From assembly GCA_914767715.1 (NCBI GenBank), contig OU612069.1, forward strand, positions 122,001 through 186,000: 64,000 bases of DNA. Direction: 5' to 3'. The notes under the pieces are model-generated. The model worked only from the letters and a program-made list of their open reading frames with translations. It did not search any database and was not told the DNA's origin. Every line of letters starts with the position of its first letter. The stretch's first letter is position 1. A program made the position numbers and the translations under genes. Source of the DNA: Membranipora membranacea (lineage: Eukaryota; Bryozoa; Gymnolaemata; Cheilostomatida; Membraniporidae). This document shows, piece by piece, positions 35,101 through 44,710 of the stretch.

Positions 35101-38100
35101 TCTGTCGACTCAGCTACCTATACTCAAGCTTCAGTGGCCCTCTTGATTCTTACAAATCCCAGGTTTACGGTAGGTTTTAATTATAAAATAGAGAGATCCC
35201 TGATGAGTGTCAGACCAAGGAGGTAGAGAATGTCTCTCACTCCTTGGTCGGACACCTCTATTAGGATTCAGTATAGCCCATTGCTGTACTACTGAGCTTC
35301 CAATACCATGTTACCTGGACCCATAATGTGCTCAGAAATAGTGTTTGTTACAGACTACCCTTGTTAAAGACTACCCGTGTTACAGACTGCCCGTGTTACA
35401 GACTGCCCGTGTTACAGACTACCCGTGTTACAGACTACCCGTGTTACAGACTGCCCGTGTTACAGACTGCCCGTGTTACAGGCTACCCATGTTACAGACT
35501 ACCCATGTTAAAGACTACCCGTGTTACAGACTACCCGTGTTACAGACTGCCCGTGTTACAGGCTACCCATGTTACAGACTACCCATGTTAAAGACTACCC
35601 GTGTTACAGACTACCCGTGTTACAGACTACCCGTGTTACAGGCTACCCGTGTTACAGACTACCCGTGTTACAGACTACCCGTGTTACAGACTACCCGTGT
35701 TACAGACTACCCGTGTTACAGACTACCCGTGTTACAGACTGCCCGTGTTACAGGCTACCCATGTTACAGACTACCCATGTTAAAGACTACCCGTGTTACA
35801 GACTACCCGTGTTACAGGCTACCCGTGTTACAGACTACCCGTGTTAAAGACTACCCGTGTTACAGACTACCCATGTTACAGACTACCCTAAGACCAATGC
35901 ACGTTATGAATGGGAGTTACCTTCCCTTATGGGAGGCAATTTCCAACAATCCATGGCCAGTAGAGCATTGAATTATTTTACCATCGAAAACAAACAAAAC
36001 TGAGTAACTGCCTGACTATAACATGCTTTGGTCTTTGGGTAGTCCGTAAGATATATCCCAAATACATAAATAAAAGTTGTCCCCATGAATAAGCTATGTG
36101 CCGGTCTGTATGTTACATAAAGGATAAGCTATGTGCCGGTCTGCATGTTATATAAAGGATACATCCAGACTGTTTTTCATGAAGAACGATCCGACTATAG
36201 CATCCCTGTGGCCTCCTGTACTGTAAACAACTAACTCCTCTAGCCTCTCAGCGGCAAATATGTGTGTGTTCATATCAGCGGAGCCAACGCAAAATACTCT
36301 ACAATATACACAAGGGTACACATAAAATACTGCTTAGGAAAAATCTCTATGACACTAATCGCTCACTGGTATCGCATATTATCCCAGATAACGTTAGACG
36401 AATCAATGTAGCCATTGAGAGACCTGAGGTTTTGAGGAATATGTTAATCTGGCTTCAAAAGTTCAAATCACTCTAAAGGAAATTACCCTTCTATGCAATC
36501 ATAAAAGGTACGTTCATTAACAATAACTACAGTATATAACTCCTCCATCCGTGTATGTGTTGAGCCTGTATAGTCCGGTGAGATGAGATGATACTACTTA
36601 CTTAGAGTCTGATGTCCAGTCTATACTAGTCACATCATCATAAGGTCCGTAGAAAGTTCTCAGTAATATAAAAGGATTAAAAGTCTTAGAGTATCCGGGA
36701 GACTGAAACAGTAATATCTTATTACCCTTTGTCACAGCAAACTTCCTGTAAGAGTTAGAGTATAAAGTTATAATCAGTACATAAAGACATGGAATAGGTG
36801 AAGGTTTTAATTAAACTCGCTGTTTTACAGGCCGTAAGAGTGGAAAATTAATAACAAAGCTCGGTATAGTCACAATTAGATGCTTGTTTGTTGTAGTTTG
36901 AGTCGTTTTTCAGTTATCAAGTTGAAAAACCCAAGTTAAGACTCTTCAATATTGCACTTTAATATTGTGCAAGTCAAGAGTAATTATGTTGTGTTTCATC
37001 ACTGGGGGAACAAGCCCGCTCATATCAAGGAAGGAAGAAGTCATCACAGTTTGTATACAGAATCGGTGTAACTCTTTGGGCGTACTGACCCAGAATTTAA
37101 CTCGGACCGCCATATTATTACAGAATGCTAAGACGTAGTGACTTAAGAGATATTCAGAGATATAGGGCTGTTTTCATCACAGGGTGAATTACCCTGCTCA
37201 CAATAGGTGACCAAGTCAAGACAGGAAGAACAAGTCATCACAGATGGAGTCTGGAACGGGTAAACGCTATCTCAGCTACCAATCCGTAATTTGACCATCT
37301 TATTTGTAACACAATGATAAGATTTACTTGACTTACGTTCCATCTGGAGAGAATTTGATAGCTTTGATTGGCTGAGTAAAGTTATACTGGCTTATTACTG
37401 TCTTATTAGTAAGAGAACAAAGATATCCCTCACCCTCTAAAATCATCATATAACAATAACTTATCAGATGAATGCTTCATTATCTCATGTAGACAAAGAT
37501 GGACAAATCTTTGCTCTCTAGTTTTATCCTACAAAATATCAAAATTCTAAACGGTGTTAATATGATAATCTAATATCAGAGCCTTTTCAGTCACATAAAT
37601 TGTAATAATTATGACTGTGGGGTAATTACCGAAAATAAAACAACTTGAACTTCTACAACAACATCATATACCACATAAAGCAACATGTATATGGATCATT
37701 GGCTGTTAATAGTATTTATCATAAAGGTGTATCAACAAGCTGTGTCCTAACCATTTACTATGTCCAATACCCCTTACACACAGTCCCTATATATACACTC
37801 TTTATGAATACTTAAATTTATTTTTGCAATGTTGTGGATCAGATCTGCTATATGCCTACATTTTATAAAGGTCTTAAAATTGCTAAATTGAGACCAAAGT
37901 GGTTTTAGTCCTTGGAAAAAAAACAGCACGCACAATCTTCTTAATCCGCACTGATGATCATAGCAGCTCAAACTATAGAGCAAGAAGTAATCAGTGATGG
38001 GTAGTGATAGACTTCATACTGTGTGACTGTGTCATACTTCTCAGACTAGACTTTATACTGTGTGACTGTGTCATACTTCTCAGACTACAGACTTTAAACT

Positions 38101-39531
38101 GTGTGACTGTGTCATACTTCTCAGACTACAGACTTTATACTGTGTGACTGTGTCATACTTCTCAGACTACAGACTTTATACTGTTTGACTGTGTCATACT
38201 TCTCAGACTACAGACTTTATACTGTGTGACTGTGTCATACTTCTCAGACTACAGACTTTATACTGTGTGACTGTGTCATACTTCTCAGACTACAGACTTT
38301 ATACTGTGTGACTGTGCCATACTTCTCAGACTACAGCTCATGCATAAGTGAATAATCACCCTGTATATAATTAATTACTCTATATATACTTACTCACTCT
38401 GTGTATATCTACAAGTCAGACTTACCCTCATTAACAAGTAGCATGAGATTCCCATTAGGAGACAGAGCTATTGTAGTTATGTTATATTTAGTCTCTATAG
38501 GTAAAGTCTCCGACTTATTACTGTAAATATATAACATATAATAAAAATTCCTCTGATGACACGTCGTAGGACAGCAGTGAGAAAATATCAACTGTGTATG
38601 AACAGTGTTGTTGTTTTCACAGAGGGTCTAACAGACATTGACTTCTTTTTTGTCATTTAGAAAATCTAGAGGGATTCTCAAAAGAGCAAACTTAGTTATT
38701 TAGACGTTACCATTTTCGGTCATGGAATTGATTCTTGCCGAGACACCTTGGGTTGCTGGGATGAAAATTCCAAATTGCAAACAATGCTACATGACACAAC
38801 GTTAGAGCAAATCAATGATAGTCTACCATCATGTGGATTGATATCGAAGAATCGTCCACTCTTTCACAATAACAGCATCACTACCGAAATCAGTGTTAAG
38901 CCTATGGATCAGCAAGCAGTTAGATGAATGCTTTCAAACATTGGAACGATTTACAAACCATTCTACCGATATCATAATATGATAATTTATACATTTAGAA
39001 AAGCCCGTTCTGTGATATATATAAAAGCCACTTACTTCTTGAGATCGAAGGCTGTAATTCTGTTACCGACTGGACTTATCAGTACGTTACCATCAGGGGA
39101 GAATTCTACATTACCCTTCTTATATACAGTACCCAGAAGGTTAGAGAACTACAATTTAATAATGATAGCATTATTATATCAATATGAACTAGTCACGGTG
39201 TGTGATAGGTCTTTGCGTTGCTCAGTGTATGACAGTCAGAAAAGATCAGCTATCCTTACAAGCAAACCAATGATGAGCATTCTCAATGCAACAGTCTACT
39301 CTACTGGGTATAATATGAGAACGAACTAGCCACATTCCCGCACCCCTTCATACGTGGAGACAACCGCAGCTGAAGTGAATGTCTAAATATAGTAGATGTC
39401 TCATAAATCTTTCACAAAAACTATGTTCTCCCTTGAAGCAAGAAGGTGGATACTAATGAATGGATAGTAATGTAATATATACAATGTTATTAATACAATA
39501 TTTAAGTTATGTAACTTGTCACCACTATATA

Positions 39532-39570
<39 letters not shown>

Positions 39571-39857
39571 TTCTACTACTCTGTCTGTTAATTAAGTTAA
39601 TGGGCGGCTCAGTGAAGAAAGATTATACCAGGAAATGATTATTCAGAATTATTGATAAAGAATGTATTTAGCTCTGTCGTGGCCAACATAACTCATTTCT
39701 ATTTTCTTTGGGGCATATCTATTTATTGTTGACTAACTAACCAAATTCTGGTTTTTCACAGAGAGAACAAACATTACAAATGAAACAAACATTCCAACCA
39801 CATGGCAGCATTCTCCCTGATGGCAGGCAATGCACTTGCCTTATAGGAGAATTTCAT
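23198..39857 (-). CDS. PWP2: PWP2/UTP1, periodic tryptophan protein of the SSU processome
   Basis: Nineteen exons, 5' to 3': 39857-39840, 39148-39036, 38520-38426, 37436-37337, 36745-36602, 36298-36163, 35012-34934, 33979-33880, 33459-33322, 32668-32461, 32205-32057, 30824-30677, 30243-30093, 27808-27628, 27234-27087, 26723-26561, 26243-26025, 24181-23956, 23312-23198. Phases agree at every junction, giving 876 residues (human about 919). It starts MKFSYK|FSNLLGTVYKKGN in a CACCATG context. Family landmarks are DWTSDSK (exon 5), VVWEWQSETYVMKQQSHFNS (10), ASMDGTVRAFDLHR (11), FVWSMQTGKLLE (12), SSSWDKAVKVWDVF (13), the FDPFEFG Utp12 C-terminal domain (17-18) and ASKRK (19). PWP2 is a tandem-propeller WD40 protein of the UTP-B complex that acts in the nucleolus in 18S rRNA maturation. 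The charged linker (exons 7-8) is shorter than in vertebrates. Exon 1 is followed by a GC donor, and several introns carry splice-junction minisatellites. A neighbour gene starts head-to-head at 40287. Confidence 0.95.
24182..24957. repeat. Minisatellite abutting the 3' splice site of PWP2 exon 18
   Basis: On the minus strand it is made of TACTTACTCYTG-type 12-bp units with larger higher-order blocks (for example the segment at 24430-24560 repeats that at 24290-24420). Its last units (CATACTTACTCTCATACTTACAG is the run into the exon, split here as CATACTTACTCT and CATACTTACAG) merge into the acceptor of exon 18. The array therefore extends the polypyrimidine tract by almost 800 bp. Frames through it are repeat artefacts. 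Confidence 0.85.
24983..25215 (+). mobile_element. tRNA-derived SINE (family 2, copy 2)
   Basis: The head has strong promoter boxes GTAGCTCAGTTGGTTAGAGC (24987-25006) and GGGTTCGAATCCC (25041-25053). The body has CCCAGGTGTGCTCCGACCTG, GAGCAACTTGGCGCCGAATA and CCCTAAAGGCAC, shared with copies at 18603 and 48054. The head could be mistaken for a tRNA gene, but the shared non-tRNA body marks it as a SINE. It lies antisense in intron 17 of PWP2. Confidence 0.75.
25494..25679 (+). other. Cys/Tyr-rich short frame nested in a PWP2 intron
   Basis: ATG at 25494 opens a 61-codon frame beginning MASAYGFYDRCQLCDCYYMG, with six cysteines in its first half and SQYYYSNTK after that, followed by a good donor-like GTAAGT. 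It is antisense to PWP2 within intron 17. No family is recognised. It may be an exon of a small nested gene or chance. Confidence 0.2.
27803..29757. repeat. About 60-copy minisatellite of the PWP2 exon 14 acceptor
   Basis: The unit is about 32 bp. On the minus strand it reads TTATTATATATTATTATATG then ACAG|GTATGGCC. GTATGGCC is exactly the first eight bases of exon 14, and the preceding ACAG/CCAG is its 3' splice site, so every unit re-creates the acceptor. Higher-order structure is visible: a block starting CAGTCAGCCCTGCCATATAA occurs at 27832 and again at 29088, and a block with AATAATAAATGATACAGCC occurs near 28590 and 29340. Open frames through the array (GMALLYIIIWQVWPYYIL..) are repeat artefacts. 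Confidence 0.9.
31196..32088. repeat. About 28-copy minisatellite of the PWP2 exon 11 donor
   Basis: The unit is 32 bp. On the minus strand it reads ACTGTCAGAGCCTTCGATCT then ACACAG|GTGAGT. The last 23-26 bases of exon 11 (coding VRAFDLHR) and its GTGAGT donor are reproduced in each unit. Units nearest the exon match it best; the far end (31196-31270) is more diverged. Reading through the first donor meets TGA at once (AGG TGA). Confidence 0.92.
33150..33236. repeat. 16-bp tandem repeat in PWP2 intron 9
   Basis: AGAGAGAACCTCTGAT is repeated about five times with one CTCCGAT variant. It is intronic and contains no splice junction. Confidence 0.75.
33261..33340. repeat. Three-copy repeat of the PWP2 exon 9 donor
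   Basis: A 29-bp unit (plus strand TTACCTGAGAGAGTGTAAGT..GTATGAGAC) occurs three times. On the minus strand each contains ACACTCTCTYAG|GTAA, the last bases of exon 9 plus its donor; one copy reads ATGTAAG. Only the copy nearest the exon fits the protein (THIHSL). Confidence 0.8.
33710..33890. repeat. Eight-copy repeat of the PWP2 exon 8 donor
   Basis: The unit is 21-22 bp. On the minus strand it is AGTCTGCACA|GTAAGTATCT. The exon 8 end (KSA plus the split codon) and donor are reproduced in each unit with one or two changes (for example GCAAA|GTAAG, GTAACAGTAAG). The array starts in the exon itself. Confidence 0.88.
34000..34170. repeat. AT-rich microsatellite-like tract
   Basis: ATATATAATTGTATAATATA-type repeats with imperfect period lie upstream of the exon 8 acceptor on the minus strand. 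Confidence 0.7.
34505..34905. repeat. 15-17-bp minisatellite in PWP2 intron 7
   Basis: The unit is CTGTGACACCCTCCC plus zero to three C. There are about 25 copies. It shows strong strand bias: G-rich on the PWP2 transcript (GGGGAGGGTGTCACAG). It starts about 30 bases after the exon 7 donor but does not contain it. Frames such as GEGVTGEGVT are artefacts. Confidence 0.9.
35345..35890. repeat. 16-bp minisatellite in PWP2 intron 6
   Basis: ACAGACTACCCGTGTT is repeated about 34 times with variants (TGCCC, GGCTACC, CATGTTA, TTAAAG). All three frames stay open because 16 is not a multiple of three and no unit has a stop, producing spurious long frames. Confidence 0.92.
36091..36160. repeat. 35-bp direct duplication next to the exon 6 donor
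   Basis: AAGCTATGTGCCGGTCTGYA..AGGAT occurs twice in tandem, ending one to three bases from the GT of PWP2 exon 6. Confidence 0.75.
38000..38336. repeat. 41-bp minisatellite in PWP2 intron 3
   Basis: Unit GACTACAGACTTTATACTGT..GTGACTGTGTCATACTTCTCA, about eight copies with single-base changes. No splice site is included. Confidence 0.9.
39838..39839 (-). promoter_or_regulatory. GC 5' splice site after PWP2 exon 1
   Basis: On the minus strand exon 1 (ATG AAA TTC TCC TAT AAG) is followed by GCAAGTGCA. No GT donor nearby keeps the conserved MKFSYK|FSNLLG junction. GC-AG introns are a known minor class, usually with a strong AAG|GCAAGT context as here. Confidence 0.65.
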
Positions 39858-40286
39858 GGTGATTTGTTGAAAACTATTGACATCAGAACTCGATCAACAC
39901 TTCTCCTGTCGTGCCTCTTCTGATTGGTGGCAGTCTGGTTGCAGGATCACCATAAACATACAAGAAAATGAGTGACAGTCAATTCAATTTCTATTTTTGT
40001 CAATCTAAAAACCCTTTCTTCATGCTTTCCGGTTTGATGTCAAGGTCAAATTCTCACTTCCGCTACCTTTGTTATCTGTTATCTCATTGGATATAATTTC
40101 AACAACTGACCACTTAGATGTTCTCTCATGAAATCAACTGATTTAGAGTCACATGACTATTGACCAAAGTAAAGGGAGCAGAAATCACTAATCACCACTT
40201 GCAGATTTTGGTATTCAGCAAAGAAGTCGCACATCGCACAGTTCTCTGATATTTAATCTCTCTCTACACTACACACATCTATAATC
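39858..40286. promoter_or_regulatory. Shared head-to-head promoter region, PWP2 and V-ATPase c
   Basis: Only 429 bp separate the two divergent start codons, so the region must hold both 5' UTRs and core promoters. No TATA box is obvious. Both are broadly expressed housekeeping genes, for which bidirectional promoters are common; coregulation is an inference. Confidence 0.5.
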
Positions 40287-43200
40287 ATGTCTGACGGTCC
40301 AGCATACGCTCCTTTCTTTGGTGTAATGGGTGCCACAGCTGCTGTAGCTTTTAGTGGTGAGTAAAATTTAACTGGCTATTCAAACAACAATTTGACTCAA
40401 CTGAAATTCCATTTTCCATGGTAAGTGATATTTTGAGAATCTGTTTTGTAGCAATGAACTTCCCCGGCTCATAATCATATATAATTAAGATGATACATGC
40501 TCTGGTGATTGCATTTGAGGTTGTGTTCATCTTTGATTCTGAAATATAGAATGTTTTCTAACTAAATAAATCATATTTCTGCCCTCAGCTCAGTGAATGA
40601 TTCTTATACAACAACAAATATTCTCATGACATTCACCATCCTCAAGCCAACTGGTCTCTTACCGTAACTAACTAATATCCATAAGTGTTGCTCCCAAATC
40701 ATTGACTGCTGGATATGATTATGGGGCGATCATCGACCTCACCTGAGTGCGAATTGGCCCAATATCTTACTGTAGTTTTAGCAATGATTTGGCTCAGAAG
40801 GTTTTCCTGTTTGTAAATTTGAAATCTCCTTCCCCCTATACGAGAGTAACGGATCAACAGTTAAATCCTCTTCAGTTGCTTCTCTCGGAAAAAGGAAAGC
40901 GATATACATTGGTATATTATTGTGTTTCTTAAAGTTAATCAGTGTGTAGTTGTGGAACACATACAATAAGATCTTCATTACCGGGTCTTAGGTTTTTGGG
41001 GGCGGAAGTAATGAGAATTGACTGATTATGTTGAGAAATTTAAATATGAGAGCAAAATTATTTATCTATGAGCTAGGAAGGTTTGATAATTCAAGATGGG
41101 ATACCTCAGCGGGTCATTGTCAGCCACATTCAGGTAGTGGGTGACCTGAAATTGCCTAAGCGTGACTCAGTATGGTTATTTGAGAAGTGGGTGACATGTG
41201 ATTCCCCAGCATCAGGCCCATTTCAAAATTAAGCCACTTGTAGCTTACCAAGGTTACTCAGTTGACACCGGGTTAGTGATGCGGTGTTTTAATTGTAATG
41301 TTTTAACTATTTATTTATCCTGTTCACTCATTCACAAACCAGTATACGTTAAACCAGCCTGTAGGTTATACATCATCACATCAAATTTTGATCATGTATT
41401 TAAATGCTGGTAGATGTCAGTAAATAAGGTCACATTCCTTGAAAATATTCAAACAAACCAGAGTACAAACAGCAGAGTCACTAGTACTACCGACTTTTCA
41501 TCTCCACTGTGGCCTATATGTCTGCTCCTCACAAATCCTCTTTAAACATCAAACTTAATCAATTCATATAGTCAGGCCTCAAATTCTTATAGCTAAATGT
41601 TATAACCATAGGCCTAGACATATATTGCGTCTATGGTTATAACCCATACATCAGTGGAAGGTCTTATTTATCTTCCTCTTGATTAAATTTGTCAGAAAAC
41701 TTAGAACTACAATGATCACCCCTCATTGCTCACCACTTGGTGTAGTAATAAGTATTGATTTATGTGTGAGTTTTACTATAAGATCTACCTATAGCTAAGT
41801 GCAGAGTTAGTTGTATGTAACACACACACTAACCAGTCATATAATACACCCACTAACCAGTCATATAATAACATATAATGACATGAGTTATATAACAGCT
41901 GGCTGTATGCCGCTTCCTTCTCTTTACTCAGTAATTATTGTCTGTTTGGTCACATGACTTGTAGTCTTCCCATCATATGTTAAGGTGATCAATCACTTTA
42001 ATATAATGACTATGACAGGCTGTACTCTGTATTATAACTTAAGAGCTCACTCAGACCTAACTGTCACTCTATCTCTCTCACTGACATACCGGATATCATA
42101 TGTTAGTCATGTGACTTTAATCTATGTCCTCTATATAAACATGTAGGCCTACTGAGTACTATACATACACTGACCAAAGCTTATCTATTATAGTATATAG
42201 GACATACTATTAGTATTAAACTGACATCACATGTGCATAATAGCCAGTCCTCTGTACCAAAATAATGATACTGTTATATAATAACCTAACACCGAGTATG
42301 TGTGATTCTGATGTCAGGTCAGTGTCATCCCACCCTCCCTGGTGTGATACTGATGTCAGGTCAGCCATAGACCAGGTTTGGTCTATTTGCCTGCATTCCG
42401 AGTCGCTCCCGATCTACTGGTCATGCTGCAGGCCTTGCCTACAGCGTGACCAGTGGAAGGGAGCAACAGGAATGCAGGCAATTGGATTAAAATTGTTCTA
42501 GGTCAGCCAACACTTATAATTTCTATGTGATTATATGTAACCTGGTCCTATCTATGTATATCAGATACAGAGTAGTGTTTGTGCCCGTTAATCCGATCAA
42601 CTACGTCCGCAAATAATAAACCATAATTGTTATATTGTATATATTCTTTTTGTATGATGAGATAACTATACTATATGTATATATTTCCAGCTATGGGTGC
42701 AGCTTACGGCACAGCTAAGTCCGGTACAGGTATAGCTGCTATGTCTATAATGAGACCCGAGCTGATCATGAGATCCGTTATCCCTGTAGTTATGGCCGGT
42801 ATTATCGGTATATACGGACTCGTAGTAGCTGCTGTAATCACTAATAATATCACTGAGGGTTACTCTCTATTCAAGTAAGTCAGCAGCATCTCAGTAATAT
42901 CAGCATTCGGAATTATCCTCTCATGTCGTACAGAACAGATAACTCCAGATGATGACTGATGATGAATTCTTTGACATACATATCCATACAATTCGATTCC
43001 TTTGACCATCAAGAAATTAAACGCTTCTAATTATGGCTTTCCAAATTGAGTGTTGGGCTTGCCTTAGAACAAGTTTGATACAGTTTGCTTGCATTCCATT
43101 TGCTCTCCCGTCCCTCGCTAAGCCTCAGCTTATCAGTGGAGAGGAGCAACTCCGAGTGCAGGCAAACTGGATCAAACTTAGTCCAGACTTGGCGAAATGA

Positions 43201-44240
43201 TCACTCCGAGGGAAACAGCCGCTCAAACAGTACGAACACTCAATCTGTCATATGACTTATCCTGTATAAATTATAGTACCTGCTACTCTCTGGTTTATTA
43301 TGGTTATTGATTTTATTACACAGAGCTTTCACACAGCTGGGAGCCGGTCTAGCTGTAGGTATCAGTGGTTTAGCTGCAGGTTACGCTATCGGAGTAGTAG
43401 GAGATTCTGGAGTCAGGGGTACCGCCCAACAACCCAGGTATGTGACTCAATATGTACTTAGTCTATCTACCTATTACTGAAAGTATATGATTATCAGATA
43501 TACTGCAGACATGTATAGCCATCGGAAGGTGTTGTTTTGGACAGACCATCCGATAATCTACTTACTCCTACGGACAGACCACCCGATAATCTACTTACTC
43601 CTACGGACAGAACATCTGATAATCTACTTACTCCTACGGACAGACCATCCGATAATCTACTTACTCCTACGGACAGACCATCCGATAATCTACTTACTCC
43701 TACGGACAGACCATCCGATAATCTACTTACTCCTACGGACAGACCCTCCGATAATCTACTTACTCCTACGGACAGACCACCCAATAATCTACTTACTCCT
43801 AATAAACAGATCATCTGATAATCTACTTACTCCTACGGACAGACCATCCGATAATCTACTTACTCCCTCTACATATAATCTTGTGAAAATGCCAACATCC
43901 ACCATGTATATAATATACAACACTGTATGTCACACATTTCTGTGCTGTGTTATATGCTGACACACTTGATCTGAAGATATCACTATTAGGAGGATAACTC
44001 CATGATTATATTCATTATTTCCCAGGCTCCCCACCCCTGATAATCTACCACACTTTCCTATTCCGACTCTGTATTATTGTTTCATTGACTCTGTTTTATA
44101 TTATTATGTTATTGACTGTTTTATAATGTTATGTTACTCTTTTTTGTAGATTATTTGTCGGTATGATTCTTATCCTCATTTTCGCCGAAGTTTTGGGTCT
44201 TTACGGATTTATCGTCGCCCTCATCCTCACCTCAAAGTAA
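40287..44240 (+). CDS. ATP6V0C: V-type proton ATPase 16-kDa proteolipid subunit c
   Basis: Four exons: 40287-40356, 42691-42874, 43324-43437, 44150-44240, all GT-AG with matching phases, giving 152 residues, close to the usual 155. The protein starts [20 protein letters not shown]. It has the four glycine- and alanine-rich membrane helices of the family ([78 protein letters not shown]). The glutamate in [10 protein letters not shown] of helix 4 is the essential proton-carrying residue. The subunit forms the rotating c-ring of the Vo sector, which pumps protons into vacuoles, lysosomes and other acidic compartments. Intron 3 contains a 33-bp minisatellite. A polyadenylation signal AATAAA lies at 44705. 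Confidence 0.97.
41580..41650. repeat. Hairpin element in V-ATPase intron 1
   Basis: GTTATAACCATAGGC..AGAC faces GTCTATGGTTATAAC, giving a short strong hairpin. The core CCATAGAC/GTCTATGG is also seen near 13900 inside the second TTAA element. Confidence 0.4.
42369..42504. mobile_element. Small palindromic MITE, family GCATTCC (copy 1)
   Basis: Inverted ends GACCAGGTTTGGTC..TTTGCCTGCATTCC and GGAATGCAGGCAATTGGATT, with TA on both sides, around a centre with a second inverted pair ACTGGTCA/TGACCAGT. A close copy is at 62869-63005 and diverged relatives are at 43066-43186, 62507-62620 and perhaps 32729-32848. Confidence 0.7.
43066..43186. mobile_element. Small palindromic MITE, family GCATTCC (diverged copy)
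   Basis: Left arm AACAAGTTTGATACAGTTTG and right arm CAAACTGGATCAAACTT are inverted. Inner TGCTCTCC and GGAGAGGAGCA also pair. It lies in intron 2 of the V-ATPase gene. Confidence 0.6.
43535..43870. repeat. 33-bp minisatellite in V-ATPase intron 3
   Basis: Unit CGGACAGACCATCCGATAAT..CTACTTACTCCTA, about ten copies. The 33-bp length keeps frames open on both strands (for example [11 protein letters not shown]), which are artefacts. Confidence 0.92.
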
Positions 44241-44704
44241 ACTTATCTCCTCCAGCTGTCTGTCTGTCAGTCAGTCTACACACAAGTTAATATATACCAC
44301 CGTCTCCTCATCGTAACGTTCCACTCTCTACTCAGCGCTAGTACTATATCCACAGACTGTCACCGAGTAAGGAGAGAGGGCCGCCCCGCTAACCATAGAC
44401 TGACTTCCATCAGCAGTTTGTGTTTTGTGTCAGCCTCATACTGAGGCTAACAGTTTGATAACGAGGCTGGCCGATAATCATTCCGTGATATAATAATTCT
44501 AAGTTGCCAAAGTTTCATTAAACTTAGAACTGATAAAAGCTGTCGGCCAGAGAGCGTTGTGTAATGTCCCACTTTAAAAAATGACTTTTTATATTACTTT
44601 AACTTTTCTGTGCAATTTGACTTCATTATGAATCAACATTTTAAATGACAGAATCGTCTTATCTTACTGATTATGTATATTTTATTGTACATTGATATTT
44701 ATTG

Positions 44705-44710
44705 AATAAA
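44705..44710 (+). terminator. Polyadenylation signal of the V-ATPase gene
   Basis: AATAAA lies 465 bases after the stop codon of the subunit c gene, in AT-rich sequence. It is the first canonical signal noticed downstream. Confidence 0.5.

Noticed and set aside
35328-35971. A 208-codon plus-strand frame with LQTTRVTDYPCYRLPV repeats
   Set aside because: It is a 16-bp minisatellite without stops, antisense in a PWP2 intron.
43487-43960. Frames of 157, 106 and 93 codons on both strands
   Set aside because: They arise from a 33-bp repeat in V-ATPase intron 3.
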